DNA from: Symsagittifera roscoffensis
Taxonomy: Eukaryota > Xenacoelomorpha > Acoela > Convolutidae
NCBI RefSeq assembly: GCF_963678635.1
Contig: NC_087067.1
Span: 52,878,233 to 52,942,232, forward strand
DNA length: 64,000 nucleotides
Reading direction: 5' to 3'
How positions within the stretch are numbered: the stretch's first letter is position 1; each line of letters begins with the position of its first letter. The notes below the pieces were generated by a model. That model worked only from the letters and a program-made list of their open reading frames with translations. It was not told where the DNA came from and made no database searches. The position numbers were made by a program, and so were the translations under genes. This document shows, in pieces, positions 1 to 11,510 of this stretch.

Positions 1-3000
1 TAGGGTCCTTTTCGGAGGGTTTGTAATTTTTTAGAAATTCCTTTTTGAGTATTAAAATTAGGTATTAAAACAAATGTTCCAATTTTTAAATCGGAAGCTG
101 GTGTAAAACGTGAATTGATTTGGTCATTTATGTTTTGTCTTTGTAATAACTTTTTCGTTATTTTTTGGTAAATTTCATTGTGTTTCTTATCTCTATTTAA
201 AATCCATTCGGTTTGTGTACCGGAGGCTAATTTAAGAATTTGTGGGTGATGAAAATGATCTTCATCGTGCGTATGTAATGGGAGGTTATAACAAATTGAG
301 TCTTTATTTGGTTGACAATAACCTTGTGCGTTTTTATGAGAATTTGCTGTAAACATTATTGGTTTGCGTGGCTTTTGGTTAAAAACCATTTCGTATGGTG
401 ACATTCCTAAAGTTGTCGTGATTTGTGAATTATATGCTAAGGGAAATAATTTTACATCTGCTGACCATTCGGTATATTTTGTATCATTTCCGTTGATGAT
501 ACATCTAAGATATTCTTGTAGTGAACGGTTCATACCTTCGACTAAGCCGTTTGTCCAAGGTGCATGAGATGTACGTGGTTTGTGTTTAATGTTGTATAAA
601 TGACATAGTGTTATTATTTCATTATTTATGAATTCTGTACCATTGTCTGTGACTAAAATTTCTGGTAGTCCAAATTTTGCTATCCAGTGTTCATAAAGTG
701 TTGTATATGCGTAATAAGCATTACAATGTGGTACTGGGTTAAGTGCTACATAATGTGTAAATGCGTCAACAATTACCATAATGTACGAGTTTCCTTCTGA
801 TGAGGGTGAAATTGGTCCTTTAGTATCAAATGAGATACGATGATTAAAGTACAAACTTTGTCCTTTAAAATCTTGTTTTTGTGCTATTTGTTTTTGATTT
901 GGGTAAGGTTTATTTAGTTGACATACTATACAGTCATTGCATAGTACTTTTATCCAGATTGGTGCATTTGGGAAGTAAAAATTTTGTATAAAATTTGAAT
1001 ATGTTTTTTCTGATCCAGAGTGTCCTTTAATATTTTGTGTGTGTGAAATATTAAAAGCTATAAGAATCATACTTATAGGGAGACATGGAACTGTAGATTC
1101 ATTCAGGTTATACTCTAAAAGGTCTGTATTTTCGTTAATTGTTGTGTTGTTAAATTTGCGAAAGTATCGGAGGAGTGTTTTGTTTCCTAGAATGGTTGAA
1201 TCTGCTTTGATAGGTTTAGTTTTATATTTGTGCCATGATTTCAGTTGTCGAATTACTGGGTCAAGGTTTTGATATTGTTTCAGTGTTGAAATTGTAATTG
1301 TTTCTGTTGGGGGGAGGAAAATGTTTTCGATTTCTAATTTAGATAAGGGTATTGTATCAAGTGGGTCATGGAGGTCAAAAACTTGATTTATTGTGTATTT
1401 TGAATCATTTGTTTGTGGTCCTGATAAATTTATTTTATCAGTTAAATCTTCTTTTTCAATTAGTGGAAAATGGTCTTTTTTAGGCGGGTGTTGTTTTGTT
1501 CGTTTTTGTTGGGTGTTATTTTTTATCCATTGAGAATATGGGATTGGTTTGAAAGTTGATGTTCCAAGTAGGTCAACTTCATAATGATTATTTTGACAAT
1601 CTAAATAAAGTGGGAAATGTTGTAAATTATTTATTTGTGATTGTTCAATATCAGTTTTTACTGCATATTTGCATTCCAATCGGGGTGATGTTTCGTTTTC
1701 TGCAAGGTAGAATTTTATGTTCTTGGGTATTTCAACTGTTGTTTTTCGTGTAAGTAATTCAGGTGGTGTATTTCGACTTAAGGTGTCTGGTAATGCAAGA
1801 TTTTTTCCTGCAGTCCAAACTATATGTAAGTTTGGAAATTTCATTAGAATTAGTTGAAATCTGTAAACTCGGTGGTTTGGGTTAGATTTCTGTGTGAAAA
1901 GAAAAATGATGGGTTTGTGGTCTGTGAATAAAACTGTTGGATGCTTTGATCCAAGTATCAGAAATTCATATTCTGTCAATGTATATATTATGGCTGTACA
2001 TTCTCTCATTAGAGTTGAGAGTCGTAGCTCTGCTTGAGTGAATAATCGAGAATTTGCTGATATGAGGTTCATTTTATTTGTACCATTATGTGATTGTAAT
2101 AGTGCTGCGCCGATGCCAAAGTTCGAAGCATCGCACATTGCATAAAATGGTTGATCAGGGTCTGGGATTGTATTTGAAATTTGTTCGGTTAAAAGTTTCT
2201 TTATTTCTTCGAATCGTGCTTGATGTTCTGTATTCCATTCAAAATTATTTTGTTGTCTAAGGATATTGTAAAATGGTCGTAGATATAATTGCATTTTATA
2301 AACATATTTACTTAAAAAGTTTAACATTCCAAGGAATTCTTGGATTTTCTTTTTATTTGTTGGTGGTTGAAGTTTTTGAATAGCGTCAATGCGTGATTTC
2401 AGTGGAGTTATTGTTTTTCTTTCTATGTTATGTCCTAAGAATTTAACTCTTGTCAAAAAGAAGTGTGATTTATCGGGGGCGGCCTTCAGATTTTCGTTCT
2501 GAAGTATTTGATGATATTTTTGTAAAACTTTGAACATTTCGTCTTTTGTTTGTGATTGCATAAAAACATCGTCTAAATAGGTGATTGCGTTTTTCTTGAG
2601 TATTAGTGGTCTAAAAATTTTGCTCATAAAAGCTGAAAATGCTGCTGGTCCTATGGATATTCCATAGAATAAGCGGTTAAATTCATATTGTTGGTTTCCG
2701 ATAACAAATTGTGTTAAACGTCGTGATTGTTCATCTAGTGGCATTTGATTGTATGCACTATTCATATCGGCGGTTGTAAAGTATTTGCCGTTTATTTTTG
2801 TTAAAATAACTTGTATTGGTTCAATGGGCCAATTACATTTTGATTCATCTATAAGTGAATTGAGGTATCTAGCGTCGAGAACGATTTTTAATGATTCTCC
2901 TTTAGCTAGAATGATAACGGGGTTGATGAATGTGTTGCCTTTTGGTTGTTCTTCTTTATTAACTGGTGATATAATGTTGTATTGTTCTAAAATATCGAGT

Positions 3001-5456
3001 AATCTGTTTACTTTATCATGTAAGTGAATTGGTACTTTACTTGCTCTCTGTTTTTTGAAAACTGCGTCTGGTTTTAATGGGAGATGTAGTGATGAACTGA
3101 TTTTGCCAACATCGAATTTTGATGTTGCATAGACTGATGAATATTTAATTAGCTGTTTGGCTAATTTTTCGAATTCGTCTTGTGTTATTTGTGAATGTTG
3201 GAAATTAAACATTGTTAAAAATTTTTGTTGGTCCTCTGTGTAGTTACTGATGTTGAATGTAGGTTTGAAATATGGAGTTTTTGTGAAATAATCCGTATTT
3301 CTGTTTTCGTTACTTATTATATTATTTATAGATAATTCTTCATTAAGAATTGTAGATTGGCAAATATCTAGTAATTGGAGTATATTATTTACGCGATAGG
3401 CTTTTTCGTGTATTGGTGATATTGTAGCGTTAGTTTCACAATATCCTAAAAGTCCTAAAGGTAATGTTACTTGGTAAGGTGTGTTGTTATAAACATGTAA
3501 GGAAATGATATCTGAATTCGAATTTTTCAAATATTTTATTGAAGAGATTGTGATTTTGAAAAATTTATGAATAGGTTTGAATTCAAAATCTGACATATAA
3601 AATTTTTGTTTGTTTTGTTCTTTATCATATTGGTGAACTTGTTTGATTGAAAAATTATAGATGTTTCCTGATAGTGGTTTCAGGTGTTTTCTTTGTTGGT
3701 TATATATTGGATAAAATTTTGAAAAGAATGGTGGTTGTTTGTTTAATCTTTGAAAAAATGTTAGGGATGTTTCTTTTGTTTTTGTATATTTATCTTTGAT
3801 TAATATTTTACTGTTTAGGATGTTAATTGTTGGTATATACTTCGAAATAAATGGTATTCCAATGATATTATATTTAATATCAGTGATATGGAATATTTGT
3901 TTAAATGGCTTGTTTAGAATTTTACTTTGCTCCATTGTTCTGGTAGGGAGGAGAAATAATTGGATTTTTCCGTAGTTTATCAATGTTGATCCTTGTGCTG
4001 TTGCTAACTTACTGGAGGTGTCAAGAGGTGTTAGCTTTGGATGTAAATTTTTTATTTCATTCCATGTGGGAATGTTTATTATGTTTGATTCTGCTCCTGA
4101 ATCAATTAAAAAATCTATTTCAAGGTCTGGTGGTTGAAATTCTTTATTTCTTGGGCTTTCTAAGAGAAATGGTATTGTCCAAATTTTTTCTTTGGGTTGT
4201 TCTTTTTGTATATTTTGATAAATATGGTTTGTATTCAAGCATTTTGTTTTGGTATTTTTATTGGTTTGATCTGTAGTGTTAATCTCGTTTGTTTCTTGCG
4301 TCGTTGATGTGGAATTTATGGGTGTAGTGTAATAATTTTGAAGAAATTCTGATTGATTTTCATATATATGTGATGGAAAGGGTTGTTCATATATGACAGA
4401 TTCATAGTCATTTTCGACTTTTATCATATTGATAGAAAGAGTGTTTTCAGTATCACTTTCTGAATCTGATGATGTACAGTTTATTTGATTGAGTTGTAAC
4501 GTATCAGTTACTGTGTTATCAATACCTGGGGGGTCTGATGTTGTTTCTGGATTAGCTTGTACTTGATTGATTTGTCTTTGATGTTTAGGTGTACTGCTTC
4601 TATGACGATTATTAGAGTTATTATAGTTATTATTATTCCGGTGTGGTGATTGGGAATAATTTCTATAACGATTATTATAACTTGGGTGTCGATTTTGTGA
4701 ATTATTTCGCGATCTGTTTTGGTAATTATTGTTTGGTCTGTTATAGTTCGATCTATTATATGAGTTATTCCTTGATCGATTGTTCGGGTAATTCTGGTTT
4801 CGGTTGTTTGAATAACTTCTATTTCTATTATAGGAGTAGTTTCTATTCCTATTGTATGATGAATTTCGTGATTGGTTGTTTGGATAGTAGTTATTTCTTG
4901 ATTGGGAATTAGATCTAGAAACAAATCGTTGTGTATTTGAATTTGATCTGGAGTAGTTATTTCTACTATTTGGTCTATTGTAGTGATTTTGTGATGAATT
5001 ATACGTGTTTCTTCGTTCTGGTGATCTTCCTCTATAACTTGAGTTATATGGGGATTGATTTCTTGTATAATTTGTATTGTTCGGGAGTGGTTTTCCTGAA
5101 CTGTTGTTGCTGTGAACTGTTTTGTTCGGTAAATTTTGATCTTTTTTCATGTATTGATAGAATGATTTATTTGGTTCTTTGTATTTTTGAGGTTTATTTT
5201 GACTATCTTGCTGTTTTTGTTTACATTCGGAAATACTATGTCCGTATCGTCGGCAATAATTACACCATTTTTTGAAAGATGGTTTGCCTTTAAAGTTCGG
5301 GTTCTTTTCGTAAATATTGAGTATTTCAGTGATTTTTTCAACGAGGTCTGTTTCTGATTCCTGTATATTATTAATATTAGTGGGAGTCGTTTCAATTCTG
5401 TTAACGTATTGTAATTTCAGATTTTCCGTTTCTTCTAGTTTCATCGTGATTTCTGC
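1..5456 (-). CDS. pol: Ty3/gypsy pol polyprotein (partial, no stop before window edge)
   Basis: Replication polyprotein of the gypsy element. In order: a CCHC zinc knuckle (CNYCRRYGHSISEC, 5223-5264); a long Arg/Asn/Ser/Tyr-rich tract (about 4560-5150); aspartic protease with DSGA at 4092-4103; RT with TADMNSAY and YLDD (2568-2579); RNase H with CDAS near 2130 and TDHKP near 1920; integrase with an HHCC zinc module (near 930-1050) and catalytic Asp (825-827), Asp (645-647) and Glu (537-539). The last two are exactly 35 residues apart, the DD35E spacing. All checked landmarks share one frame, which is also the gag frame, and only a TAA at 5457-5459 separates them. The first ATG after that stop is at 5442-5444. 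Expression could be by stop readthrough, by reinitiation at that ATG, or the TAA may be a mutation. No chromodomain is visible before the edge. Confidence 0.9.
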
Positions 5457-7787
5457 TTATTCTAGTTTGTCTACTAGTTTTCTAAAATCTAAATCGGGTT
5501 CTCGAATTGAAGAAGGATGGGATGCTCTCTTTTTTATTGCTATTTTCCTTAATTGTGGTGTTAAGGTCATCATTAAGATTTCTGTCATCTTTGTGTTTTT
5601 ATAGTCATGTGTATTTAGTGAATATGCTTTTCGAACTAGTGTTTCGATTCGTACTGCTATTTGCTTGATGGTTTCGTTTGGTAATCTGCGAATTTCATTA
5701 CATAAAACTCTTTGTTGTTGTTTGTTTCTTTCAGAGTCAAACATTTTTGAAAATTCTTGTGTAAATCTTTTCCAGTTTGATTTTATTTCTAGAGGTAGTA
5801 CTGAAAACCATTTTTGGGCTGCGCCATCTAAGGTTGTTTGTATCAACGCTGTGCGTCGATGTATCCAGTTTTGATGTAGTGGCGTATTAATTGGTTCAGG
5901 TCCTATATTTAAAATCAATTTTGCTGTTACTGCATTTAAGTAATCTTCTACAGAGTATTCAGGGTCTGTTCCTGTGAAAACCATTAAAGGTTTGTTTGAT
6001 GTTATCGATGATCCACCCATTAGGTATGGATTCATTGTCATTTGTAATGATTCTGCTGCATTTGGCATTTGAGAAAAATTTGAAAGTTGGTTTCTTGTTA
6101 TTTCATGTTGTTGAAGATAATATGGGAGTGGTATTTCATTTTGCATTTGTGATGGTTGATACGAGTGTCCAGTCATTGGATTTTGTTGTTGAATTGGTTG
6201 AAAAGATTGTGTATTAATTGGATTTTGTTGTTGAATTGGTTGTTGATGTTGTGCATCTATTGGTTGTGGAGAAAAATTTCTATGATTTGTACGTGTTCTC
6301 TGTATTCCTTGTCTACGATATTCTTGAGTATTTGGTGCAAATATATCTGGTTGTAAGAAATCATCATCTGAGGATAAATAATCCATTTGATAAGATGTCT
6401 GTTTTTTATTTTTATTTTGTTGAAAAAATGGGTAATTTTCACTGCGATCCTGTGGAGGATTTGATTGAAAATTTTTGGAATTATATTGGGCCGTTGGGTT
6501 ATCCCAGTTTCGAGGTTTTGTATATTGATTAAAATTCCTTTGTGGTTGATAATTTGTTTTTGATGGATGTGTATAATTATAATTATGGTCTGCAAAGTTG
6601 TTTCTAGTGAATGTTTTGCGTGTTTTTGATGGTATTGTCATGGGTCTGTATGTTTGGTAATCCATATGTGAATATTTAGGGGCAACCGAAGGTTTAACGG
6701 TTGATTGTAAGGTTACCTGTGTTTGTGAAGGATTTGTATTTCTTGGTGTTGTTAAATTTGGGCGTATTGGTGAAATACTTTGTTGTGTAGTTGTTGTGTG
6801 TACAATTTCTTCATTTATGAAGTGTGATGGTGTCTGGATATCTTGTTGAGTAAGATTCCTAGTTCCATTGAGGTTTTCGTTGTGTATGACTGTAGAGTTT
6901 AAACTATTATTTTGTGTATCGGGTAAAAATGTATTATAGTTTAATGGTGTTGCATCAATTGTTAATGGTATTACTCTTACATAATCTCTTATGTAAGATA
7001 TTGTACCTATTGCTTGACTTGAGATTGATTGTGGAAAGCTTATAAATGCGTGATGAGACCATTCGGGGTCCCAAACATAATCTGATTGTTCTGTGATAGC
7101 GGTATCATCGTTCGAATTTTGGGGTCTAAAATTTTTTCTTGCTTGTGCAATTAAATCAATATTGTGTGTGAAATAATCTATTATGAACCATGCTAAAATT
7201 TTTTGTAGATCGTGTTTGGTATGTTGTGTAACGTCATCTTTCGTGAAATTTTCTTTAATGATGTTTAAATAACTAGAGAGTAGTGTAATTTCATGTCGTA
7301 CTTTCAAATGTTTAGATGTTTCTGTCGGTGAGACATTTGTTAATGGGATTTCGTTTTCTAATATCGAAATATAACTATATATTATTGCGAAAACTTCATT
7401 AGTGAAAATGGAGTTTGCTCTTTGTGAGTTATGGTATTGGATGCTTTTTATATATTCTGAAAAAACTTTTGAAAATTCTAAATCAAGATCGTCTGTTTGA
7501 ATAGTATATGTTCTATTATTATGGTTTGGGGAAGTGAATTCTATGGAGTAGATTCCATACTGTTGTGTTATGTTGCATATATCTTTTAGATAGTGATCTA
7601 TGATTTGTCTTTTGATTTTTACATCGGGGAACTCTGTTTTACATGGACTGATTCCGGGTTCAAATAAATTTACGAGTAAATTTTGACAAAATATGTGTTG
7701 TCCTCTATCAGTATCTGCATCTACTATAAAAGGAAAGATTTCATCATCATCTGGACTTTCTTCACCTGGAGTGTGCGTTGAGCTCAT
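5457..7787 (-). CDS. gag: Ty3/gypsy gag-like protein, 776 aa, with extended N-terminus
   Basis: Structural protein of the element. The last ~180 residues (from about residue 598) look like a retrotransposon gag domain: helical, with a typical stretch around AAQKWFSVLPLEIKSNW and a QRVLCNEIRRLPNETIKQ segment. Before it come about 300 residues of Asn/Gln/Pro/Thr-rich low complexity, including repeated PIQQQNP motifs (about residues 300-590). The first ~260 residues are an acidic, apparently globular segment that I do not recognise. The zinc knuckle is not in this ORF but just after the TAA in the pol frame. The length is well above a usual gypsy gag. The start codon lies inside the upstream ORF0, whose last 26 bases overlap it in another frame. 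Confidence 0.8.
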   Translation of the reverse strand: MSSTHTPGEESPDDDEIFPFIVDADTDRGQHIFCQNLLVNLFEPGISPCKTEFPDVKIKRQIIDHYLKDICNITQQYGIYSIEFTSPNHNNRTYTIQTDDLDLEFSKVFSEYIKSIQYHNSQRANSIFTNEVFAIIYSYISILENEIPLTNVSPTETSKHLKVRHEITLLSSYLNIIKENFTKDDVTQHTKHDLQKILAWFIIDYFTHNIDLIAQARKNFRPQNSNDDTAITEQSDYVWDPEWSHHAFISFPQSISSQAIGTISYIRDYVRVIPLTIDATPLNYNTFLPDTQNNSLNSTVIHNENLNGTRNLTQQDIQTPSHFINEEIVHTTTTQQSISPIRPNLTTPRNTNPSQTQVTLQSTVKPSVAPKYSHMDYQTYRPMTIPSKTRKTFTRNNFADHNYNYTHPSKTNYQPQRNFNQYTKPRNWDNPTAQYNSKNFQSNPPQDRSENYPFFQQNKNKKQTSYQMDYLSSDDDFLQPDIFAPNTQEYRRQGIQRTRTNHRNFSPQPIDAQHQQPIQQQNPINTQSFQPIQQQNPMTGHSYQPSQMQNEIPLPYYLQQHEITRNQLSNFSQMPNAAESLQMTMNPYLMGGSSITSNKPLMVFTGTDPEYSVEDYLNAVTAKLILNIGPEPINTPLHQNWIHRRTALIQTTLDGAAQKWFSVLPLEIKSNWKRFTQEFSKMFDSERNKQQQRVLCNEIRRLPNETIKQIAVRIETLVRKAYSLNTHDYKNTKMTEILMMTLTPQLRKIAIKKRASHPSSIREPDLDFRKLVDKLE

Positions 7788-8229
7788 TTTTTCGTTCGAT
7801 GACTGTTAATATGTAATTTTTAATGTGTCGAATTGGTTGATTCCAATTGTATAAATGTACTGGTTTGTGTTTGTACTGTTTTTTTATTCTTCTTTTTCCT
7901 CTTTGTGATGAATTTGAAGTTGTTTCTGAGTCAGAAAAATATAATTGATCGTGAAGTGGGCAATTTTTATCTATTGATTCTTTTAGTTTGTAAAGTTCGT
8001 CTAAACTGTTGGTTTCTGATTCTGAAAATGCGTTTCGATTTTTTGAAAATCTTTTTCGTGTTATTTGTCTTTGTTTAGTTATTATTTTCCTCTTTAGTGT
8101 TTGTCGTTTTGTGCGAATGTATCCAACTGTTTGTGTATGAGGTGTGATTACAAGGTCGTATTTTTTGTTATCTATTTCACAATTGTGTAAAACGATTGTT
8201 TGTTTATTTCCTAGGTTTTTAAATGACAT
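7762..8229 (-). CDS. ORF0 upstream of gag, 155-aa basic protein of unknown function
   Basis: An intact minus-strand ORF directly 5' of gag. The middle is very rich in Lys and Arg (runs such as RTKRQTLKRKIITKQRQ and GKRRIKKQYKHK), with an acidic Ser-rich patch (SESETNSLDE) and another near SDSETTSNSS. This suggests nucleic-acid binding or nuclear targeting, but I recognise no family. Its stop overlaps the gag start by 26 nt in a different frame, so the two could be linked by frameshifting or termination-reinitiation. Most gypsy elements lack such an ORF. Its survival beside an apparently intact gag-pol suggests it is used. The alternative is a chance ORF in the leader. Confidence 0.55.
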   Translation of the reverse strand: MSFKNLGNKQTIVLHNCEIDNKKYDLVITPHTQTVGYIRTKRQTLKRKIITKQRQITRKRFSKNRNAFSESETNSLDELYKLKESIDKNCPLHDQLYFSDSETTSNSSQRGKRRIKKQYKHKPVHLYNWNQPIRHIKNYILTVIERKNELNAHSR

Positions 8230-9130
8230 AAGGTTTAGAATGACGGATGCAAAGGGTTGTTAAATGATTTCTATTTTCCTAAACTGTTAGTTCTTACGAT
8301 TTTTTGGTTAGCTTAACCTGGGTCTGTTTGTTCAGGGTTGGAGAGAAAAGTATATCGATTCCGAAGAATGATTTTTTACTTTCTCGTGGCTAGTATAAGT
8401 TAAGGTGTTAACTTACTTAATCTTACTTAGGGGTAGTGATTGTGTTCAAGGGTTGGAGAATAGTAAATCGATCCACAAGGTTCAGGTATAATTAGAACGC
8501 GAGTAGTTCGTTAGATACTATTTTAAACTTACTAAGTCTAAGATTTATCCTGGGTCTGGTAAGAGGGGGGGTCAAGTGAAGGATGAATAACCGAAGTTCT
8601 TCACTGTTTATCCTAATTTGAATGATTAGTTTTGTTTTAAAAATTTCTATTAGTCTTGGGTCTTTAGAAAGGGTTGGGTAGTGAATCGACGTTTGAGGTC
8701 GTTAGACACTAATTAAGTGGGTGGGGGAGAACAAAGTTGTTCTGTTTGATCCAAGGATAAGCCTTGATGATCAAATTTAAAATTTAATTAAGTAGAAAAT
8801 GATTTAAGATCCAAGGATAAGCCTTGATGATCTGGTTTTAAAATTAAGTGAATTTAAGTTTTAATAAAGTTTTAAATGTGTGTAAAGGAAAGATTTAGTG
8901 TTTTATGATATTAGTGAGTTGATGATTGCTGTTATGTTTTAGGTGATGAAGCTGGAACAACAGGATGATTTATGATTACTAACCATTTATTGTCATGCTA
9001 CTAATTTTTATTTTTGTTTTCCAATAAATATATTTCAAACATGTTTTGTATAATACTGCAGAGTTTTAGGGAAACGATCTTAGATCTTTTTATCAATCGT
9101 TATTGTATAATATTAATTTTGTTTAGCGCC
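8230..9130 (-). repeat. Gypsy 5' leader with internal repeats
   Basis: Non-coding stretch between the candidate 5' LTR and ORF0. A GATCCAAGGATAAGCCTTG unit occurs twice (about 8749 and 8810). A looser module, TGGGTCT followed by GGGTTGG and ATCGA, recurs near 8318, 8450 and 8650. It may fold into structured leader RNA used for packaging or translation. I found no convincing PBS. Confidence 0.45.
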
Positions 9131-9783
9131 TGAAATTATTTTGAAGAGTAACTTCAAGGTTTTATGTTTGCAAATGGAAATCTAAATTCATTGCAAGTAG
9201 TATTCGAAATATAAAAGTTTGTTCTGGCTTTTGCCGAACTATCATATAACTATACGGCAAGTTTCTACTTTGTCGTATGTCGTCTTTGGTTCGAGGTCTT
9301 CTTCCAATTCCGGGTAGTTCTGTTATGGTTCGGAATATTGGCTCTGATCTATTGAGTCGGAGAGACATTTCAATTAAATTATTGTCGTATAACATTTTGT
9401 AAATGTTTTTGTCTAATTTCTAATCTATTTTTGGTTAATTCTAAGCTATTAAGGTCTTGTTCGAGACTTATGGTCGCACCAGATGAGTTATGACTGGGTT
9501 GTATAACTCATAGAGTAATTTCGGATAGGGTACACCGTCTGCTCGTCACGCTATCTTATTTTCGGCCGGATAGATTCGTGCAACTTCTTAGTCTAATACC
9601 GATCCTAATCTTACTCTTATACTATCTAGTCTCAGGTTGTTTAACTAGTCTCTGCTAGGCTCAATAGATCTAGGGTATACTGGTTTTTTGCGGCTGCTGA
9701 AGTGCTCGGGAGAGTCCAACTAATTTCTAAGTTAAATTCAAATCTCTCTGGTGCTGAAATTACAAGTAACTTCAGCACTTACA
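9131..9783 (-). repeat. Candidate 5' LTR of the gypsy element
   Basis: On the element's sense strand the segment would start TGTAAGTGCTGAAG (right end, 9783) and end AATTTCA (9131), followed at once by GGCGCTAAAC, which resembles but does not match a TGGCGC primer-binding site. The partner LTR is outside the window, so the limits are inferred only from TG/CA ends and position. Confidence 0.3.
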
Positions 9784-10003
9784 AATAAGTGGGTTGTTAG
9801 TTAGATGGATCGTGATTGGTTAATATTAAATACTTTACATTGGTAAAACATTTAATTTATCCAATCATAAAATATAGTTTAGATCAGGTTCCAACATGAT
9901 GATTATCATGTTTGGAATATATTTTGCTGAAACACATAACAAGGCCAAACTGTCTTTTGCGAATTTTGACCGAAGTTTGCAACAAGGATGCTGTCTGATC
10001 TTT

Positions 10004-11510
10004 TTGTTCCGACTTTCGATACGAAAGTAACGGAATATTTGTGCTCGGGTGGGTTTTTTTTTCTTCAGACAAATTTCGACTTTTTAACTAGCCATTTTTG
10101 ACTGAACTTTTTTATATCATTCGAAAGGTGTTGTGTTCTTGAGCTCAAATTTGAAAATATGTTACACCTGTGATCATTTTTTGTTAAGTTATGGGGGTTT
10201 AAAGATTGCCATTTTGGCCAATTTGGGACAATTATCGCGCGATATATTTCGCGCTATTAACGCGTAAGTGGAGATTTAAACCGTCTTAGAAATCGTTCCA
10301 AATTGGTTAAAAGAAGCTTATTTGCCATAATTGGTTCGTTACAAGGAGCGAAATCTATCCTTTTGTAATTATATGGCGTGTGGGGGGATGATTTTCATTA
10401 AAAAAATTCAAATTTTAGAAAAAGTTTTTTTTTTCATTTTGTTTTGTTTCATTGAATTTTTAATGTTATTACTGCTCCATAAACCTTAAAAGGCAGTCGG
10501 AACATTCAGGGCTTCGCCCTGATACGAGCAGTCTTGTTTGTTCTTTCGTTTTCTTTGATCGTTCCGACAAATTTTAACAGGTTTAAAGACATGTCTCTTG
10601 ATTCCAGAGACCTACACACATGAAACTATGCGCCTATCCCGTGCACAGTTTGGCCTTATACTTTTTCATGTAAAAAACCATTAGACATTATTAAAAAAAA
10701 ACACACAAATCAACCAATTTTTCCAATGAAAGTTTTATGATCCAGCGGATTAAAAATTTCGACAAATTTTTTTTTCGCACTAAGACTTATAAAAAAGTAT
10801 CTTTTTAACGCTACCTTAAAAAAGCATATGCAGAAAGTTTTGCACAGTTGGAGTTTACTTCAAGCTACAAGTGCATAGTTTCGAACACACTACCTCAAGA
10901 TACATGCACAAGTTTTGTAGCCTGTCTTTTTGAGCGAGTGTTTTTAATGAGATGAATTGTAATGCAAACAAGACTGCTCGTATCAGGGCGAAGCCCTGAA
11001 TGTTCCGACTGCCTTTTAAGGTTTATTGAGCAGCAGTAATACATGAAAAAATTAAATGAAATAAAATAAAATGAAATTATTTTTTCTAAAATTTGAAATG
11101 TTTTATGAAAATCATCCCCCCACACGCCATATAAAGTACAAAAAGATAGATTTCGTTCCTTGTAACAAATCAGTTATGGCAAATAAGCTTCGTTAAACCA
11201 ATTTGGAACGATTTATAAGACGGATTAAATCTCCGCTTACGCGTTAATAGCGCGAATTATATTGCGCGTTAATTGTCCCAAATTAGTCAAAATGGCCAAA
11301 ATGGCAATCTTTAAACTCTCATAACTTTACGAAAAATGATTACAGGTGAAATATCTTTTCAATTTTAAGCTCAGGGCAACAATACCTTTTGAATGATATA
11401 AAAAAATTCCGTCAAAATTGGCTAGTTAAAAAGTCGAAATTTGTCTGAAGAAAAAAAAACCCACCCCGAGCACAAATATTCCGTTACTTTCGTATCGAAA
11501 GTCGGAACAA
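10004..11510. mobile_element. Fold-back element: two ~540-bp inverted arms around a ~420-bp spacer
   Basis: The left arm (about 10004-10541) begins TTGTTCCGACTTTCGATACG, and the right arm (about 10966-11510) ends with its reverse complement. The inner ends also match (CAGTCGGAACATTCAGGGC against GCCCTGAATGTTCCGACTG). The arms have diverged by substitutions and small indels. No coding capacity is seen. The spacer (about 10545-10660) resembles 32478-32600 and 37446-37568, including a GTGCACAGTTTGG motif. Single-arm relatives occur at 13981, 16341 and 21360. Confidence 0.75.

Larger units (their letters stand above)
1..9783 (-). mobile_element. Ty3/gypsy LTR retrotransposon, 3' end outside window
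   Basis: The minus strand carries, 5' to 3', a candidate LTR and leader (9783-8230), a small basic ORF, a gag, and a pol that is still open at base 1. The order protease, RT, RNase H, integrase inside one pol is the Ty3/gypsy order. Key catalytic motifs are present and I saw no frameshift, in contrast to the broken elements elsewhere in the window. The 3' LTR and the end of integrase lie left of the window, so LTR identity, TSD and age cannot be judged. The 5' boundary is a guess from a TG/CA pair. Confidence 0.85.

Noticed and set aside
4508..5604. ORFs on both strands opposite or overlapping the gypsy pol (for example 4508-4924 minus, 4931-5275 plus)
   Set aside because: Shadows of the low-complexity RN-rich pol tract in other frames.
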